Shown one piece after another: positions 38,524 to 39,305 of a DNA stretch of 39,305 nt. Position numbers and translations under genes: made by a program. Source of the DNA: Agrilactobacillus composti DSM 18527 = JCM 14202 (GTDB taxonomy: Bacteria > Bacillota > Bacilli > Lactobacillales > Lactobacillaceae); the NCBI RefSeq assembly GCF_001436375.1, contig NZ_AZGA01000024.1, positions 1 through 39,305 of the forward strand. The letters are read 5' to 3'. The notes below the pieces were generated by a model. The model did no database searches and had not been told where the DNA came from. It saw only the letters and a list, made by a program, of their open reading frames with translations. How positions within the stretch are numbered: the first letter of the stretch is position 1; every line of letters starts with the position of its first letter.

Positions 38524-39219
38524 ATGTTAAATATGTTACCCCATAAGAAAACGGCCATGACCATCCAAGAACGATCCAACACCTTGCGGGCCGGGGTGCT
38601 GGGGGCCAACGATGGTATCCTCACGGTGGTGGGCGTGTTATTTTCCGTGGCTGTGGCCACAACCAATGAATTTACGATTTTCATTGCCGGCTTAGCGGAC
38701 CTATTAGCCTGTGCCTTTTCCATGGCCGCTGGGGAATACGCTTCAGTGAGCTCCCAAAAAGACACTGAAAAAGCCGTCGTTGCCCAAGAACGGGCGTTAT
38801 TGCAAACCGATTATCAAGGCCAATTAGCGGCGGTCATCGCTTATTACGTACATAAGGGTGTTTCCAAAGCCACGGCCACGGAAATCGCCACGGACTTAAT
38901 GGTTAAGAAACCTTTGGCCACCGTGGTCCAGGTCAAACACGACTTGACCTTGAATCACTATATGAATCCTTGGTCGGCAGCCTTTTCTTCCATGTTTTCT
39001 GCCGCCAGTGGGGGAATTTTTCCCTTGGCCGCCATGACCCTGTTGCCCGCTGGTCTCAAATGGCCGGGCACGATTTTAGCCGTGGCGCTTTCCGTGGCCC
39101 TCACCGGTTTCTTGAGCGCCAAAGTCGGCCGGGGCCTGGTGAAAAATGCCATTGCCCGCAGTGTCATCGTGGGGATCATCACCATGGTCATCCATTATGC
39201 CATTGGCTTAGCTTTATAA
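38524..39219 (+). CDS. VIT/CCC1-family iron or manganese transporter 2
   Basis: The 231-residue membrane protein is a paralogue of the product of 37786-38511: LRAGVLGANDGILTVVGVLF, DLLACAFSMAAGEYASVSSQ, KDTEKAVV, then the cytoplasmic region and three helices. AGGAGG lies 9 nt before the ATG and 12 nt after the upstream stop, so the genes form a pair. Tandem VIT genes could form a heteromer or have different metals. No terminator is visible after the stop before the window ends. Confidence 0.87.
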   Translation: MLNMLPHKKTAMTIQERSNTLRAGVLGANDGILTVVGVLFSVAVATTNEFTIFIAGLADLLACAFSMAAGEYASVSSQKDTEKAVVAQERALLQTDYQGQLAAVIAYYVHKGVSKATATEIATDLMVKKPLATVVQVKHDLTLNHYMNPWSAAFSSMFSAASGGIFPLAAMTLLPAGLKWPGTILAVALSVALTGFLSAKVGRGLVKNAIARSVIVGIITMVIHYAIGLAL

Positions 39220-39249
39220 AACATCTATTAAAAAATCCTTAGCCCGGGT

Positions 39250-39280
39250 TGAAGTGCAATAGAAAAGTTAGACAAGTTTC
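39250..39280. mobile_element. Possible insertion sequence end at window edge
   Basis: TGAAGTGCAATAGAAAAG followed by TTAGACAAG resembles terminal repeats of IS3/IS150-type or IS30-type elements of lactobacilli, which often begin TG..GTGCA and contain GTTAGACA. The rest is outside the window. Confidence 0.25.
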
Positions 39281-39305
39281 AATTTAGTTCAAGCTACCAT
39301 GGCTT

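Noticed and set aside
1-39305. CRISPR array, tRNA or rRNA genes
   Set aside because: No regularly spaced repeats and no cloverleaf or rRNA-like sequence was recognised.

Overview
The window looks like a chromosomal segment of a low-to-moderate GC Gram-positive bacterium of the Lactobacillaceae. The reasons are strong AGGAGG-type ribosome binding sites, many short operons closed by intrinsic terminators, cre-like catabolite-repression sites, and a sorbitol operon in the gutF-R-M-C-B-A order known from Lactobacillus casei. The species cannot be fixed from the sequence alone.

Layout. 1-310: 5' end of an IS1380-like transposase. 475-2318: membrane acyltransferase and a translationally coupled DUF915-type hydrolase. 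2340-3930: two tandem CadD-type metal permeases, each behind the same promoter-leader-terminator module. 3952-5735: three-gene operon (zinc finger/HTH/DUF2087 regulator, GIY-YIG-like protein, CAT-like acetyltransferase) behind a promoter embedded in a perfect palindrome. 6047-7159: dipeptide epimerase with an in-frame 21-bp tandem duplication. 7368-12129: sugar symporter, GH127 beta-L-arabinofuranosidase, small membrane protein and a convergent AraC regulator. 12338-14807: two NAD(P)-binding proteins and a discoidin-like protein. 14870-17058: NatA/NatB-like ABC exporter. 17130-21507 (minus): M28-like peptidase, PLP aminotransferase, AEC carrier and GNAT. 21508-22019: AT-rich stretch without a gene. 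22020-23056: small membrane and stress-like proteins. 23105-30719: glycan island with AraC regulator, GH120 beta-xylosidase, TetR, MFS transporter, GH30 hydrolase and ROK/XylR-like repressor. 30823-36139: complete gutFRMCBA sorbitol PTS operon. 36232-36646: a par/Fst-type type I toxin-antitoxin locus. 36705-39219: OhrR, glutathione peroxidase and two VIT-family transporters.

How the parts work together. The glycan genes form a hemicellulose side-chain and xylo-oligosaccharide programme: GPH symporter with GH127, GH120, and MFS with GH30. Local AraC, TetR and ROK regulators probably give induction, and several cre-like sites suggest CcpA control. The sorbitol operon brings in sorbitol as sorbitol-6-phosphate and oxidises it to fructose-6-phosphate. 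The right end looks like a peroxide and metal stress unit, because the same operator-like sequence lies before ohrR and before the peroxidase gene.

Most notable observations. (1) A 28-codon Fst-like toxin gene on the minus strand, convergent with two tandem ~67-nt antisense RNA genes; the proximal one copies the toxin ribosome-binding and start region and the distal one is a diverged orphan. (2) The sorbitol EIIA protein has isoleucine where the family carries its phosphorylated histidine. (3) The paired CadD leaders look like a cis-regulatory RNA with a covarying terminator. (4) A perfect 9-7-9 palindrome overlaps the -35 box of the DUF2087 operon.
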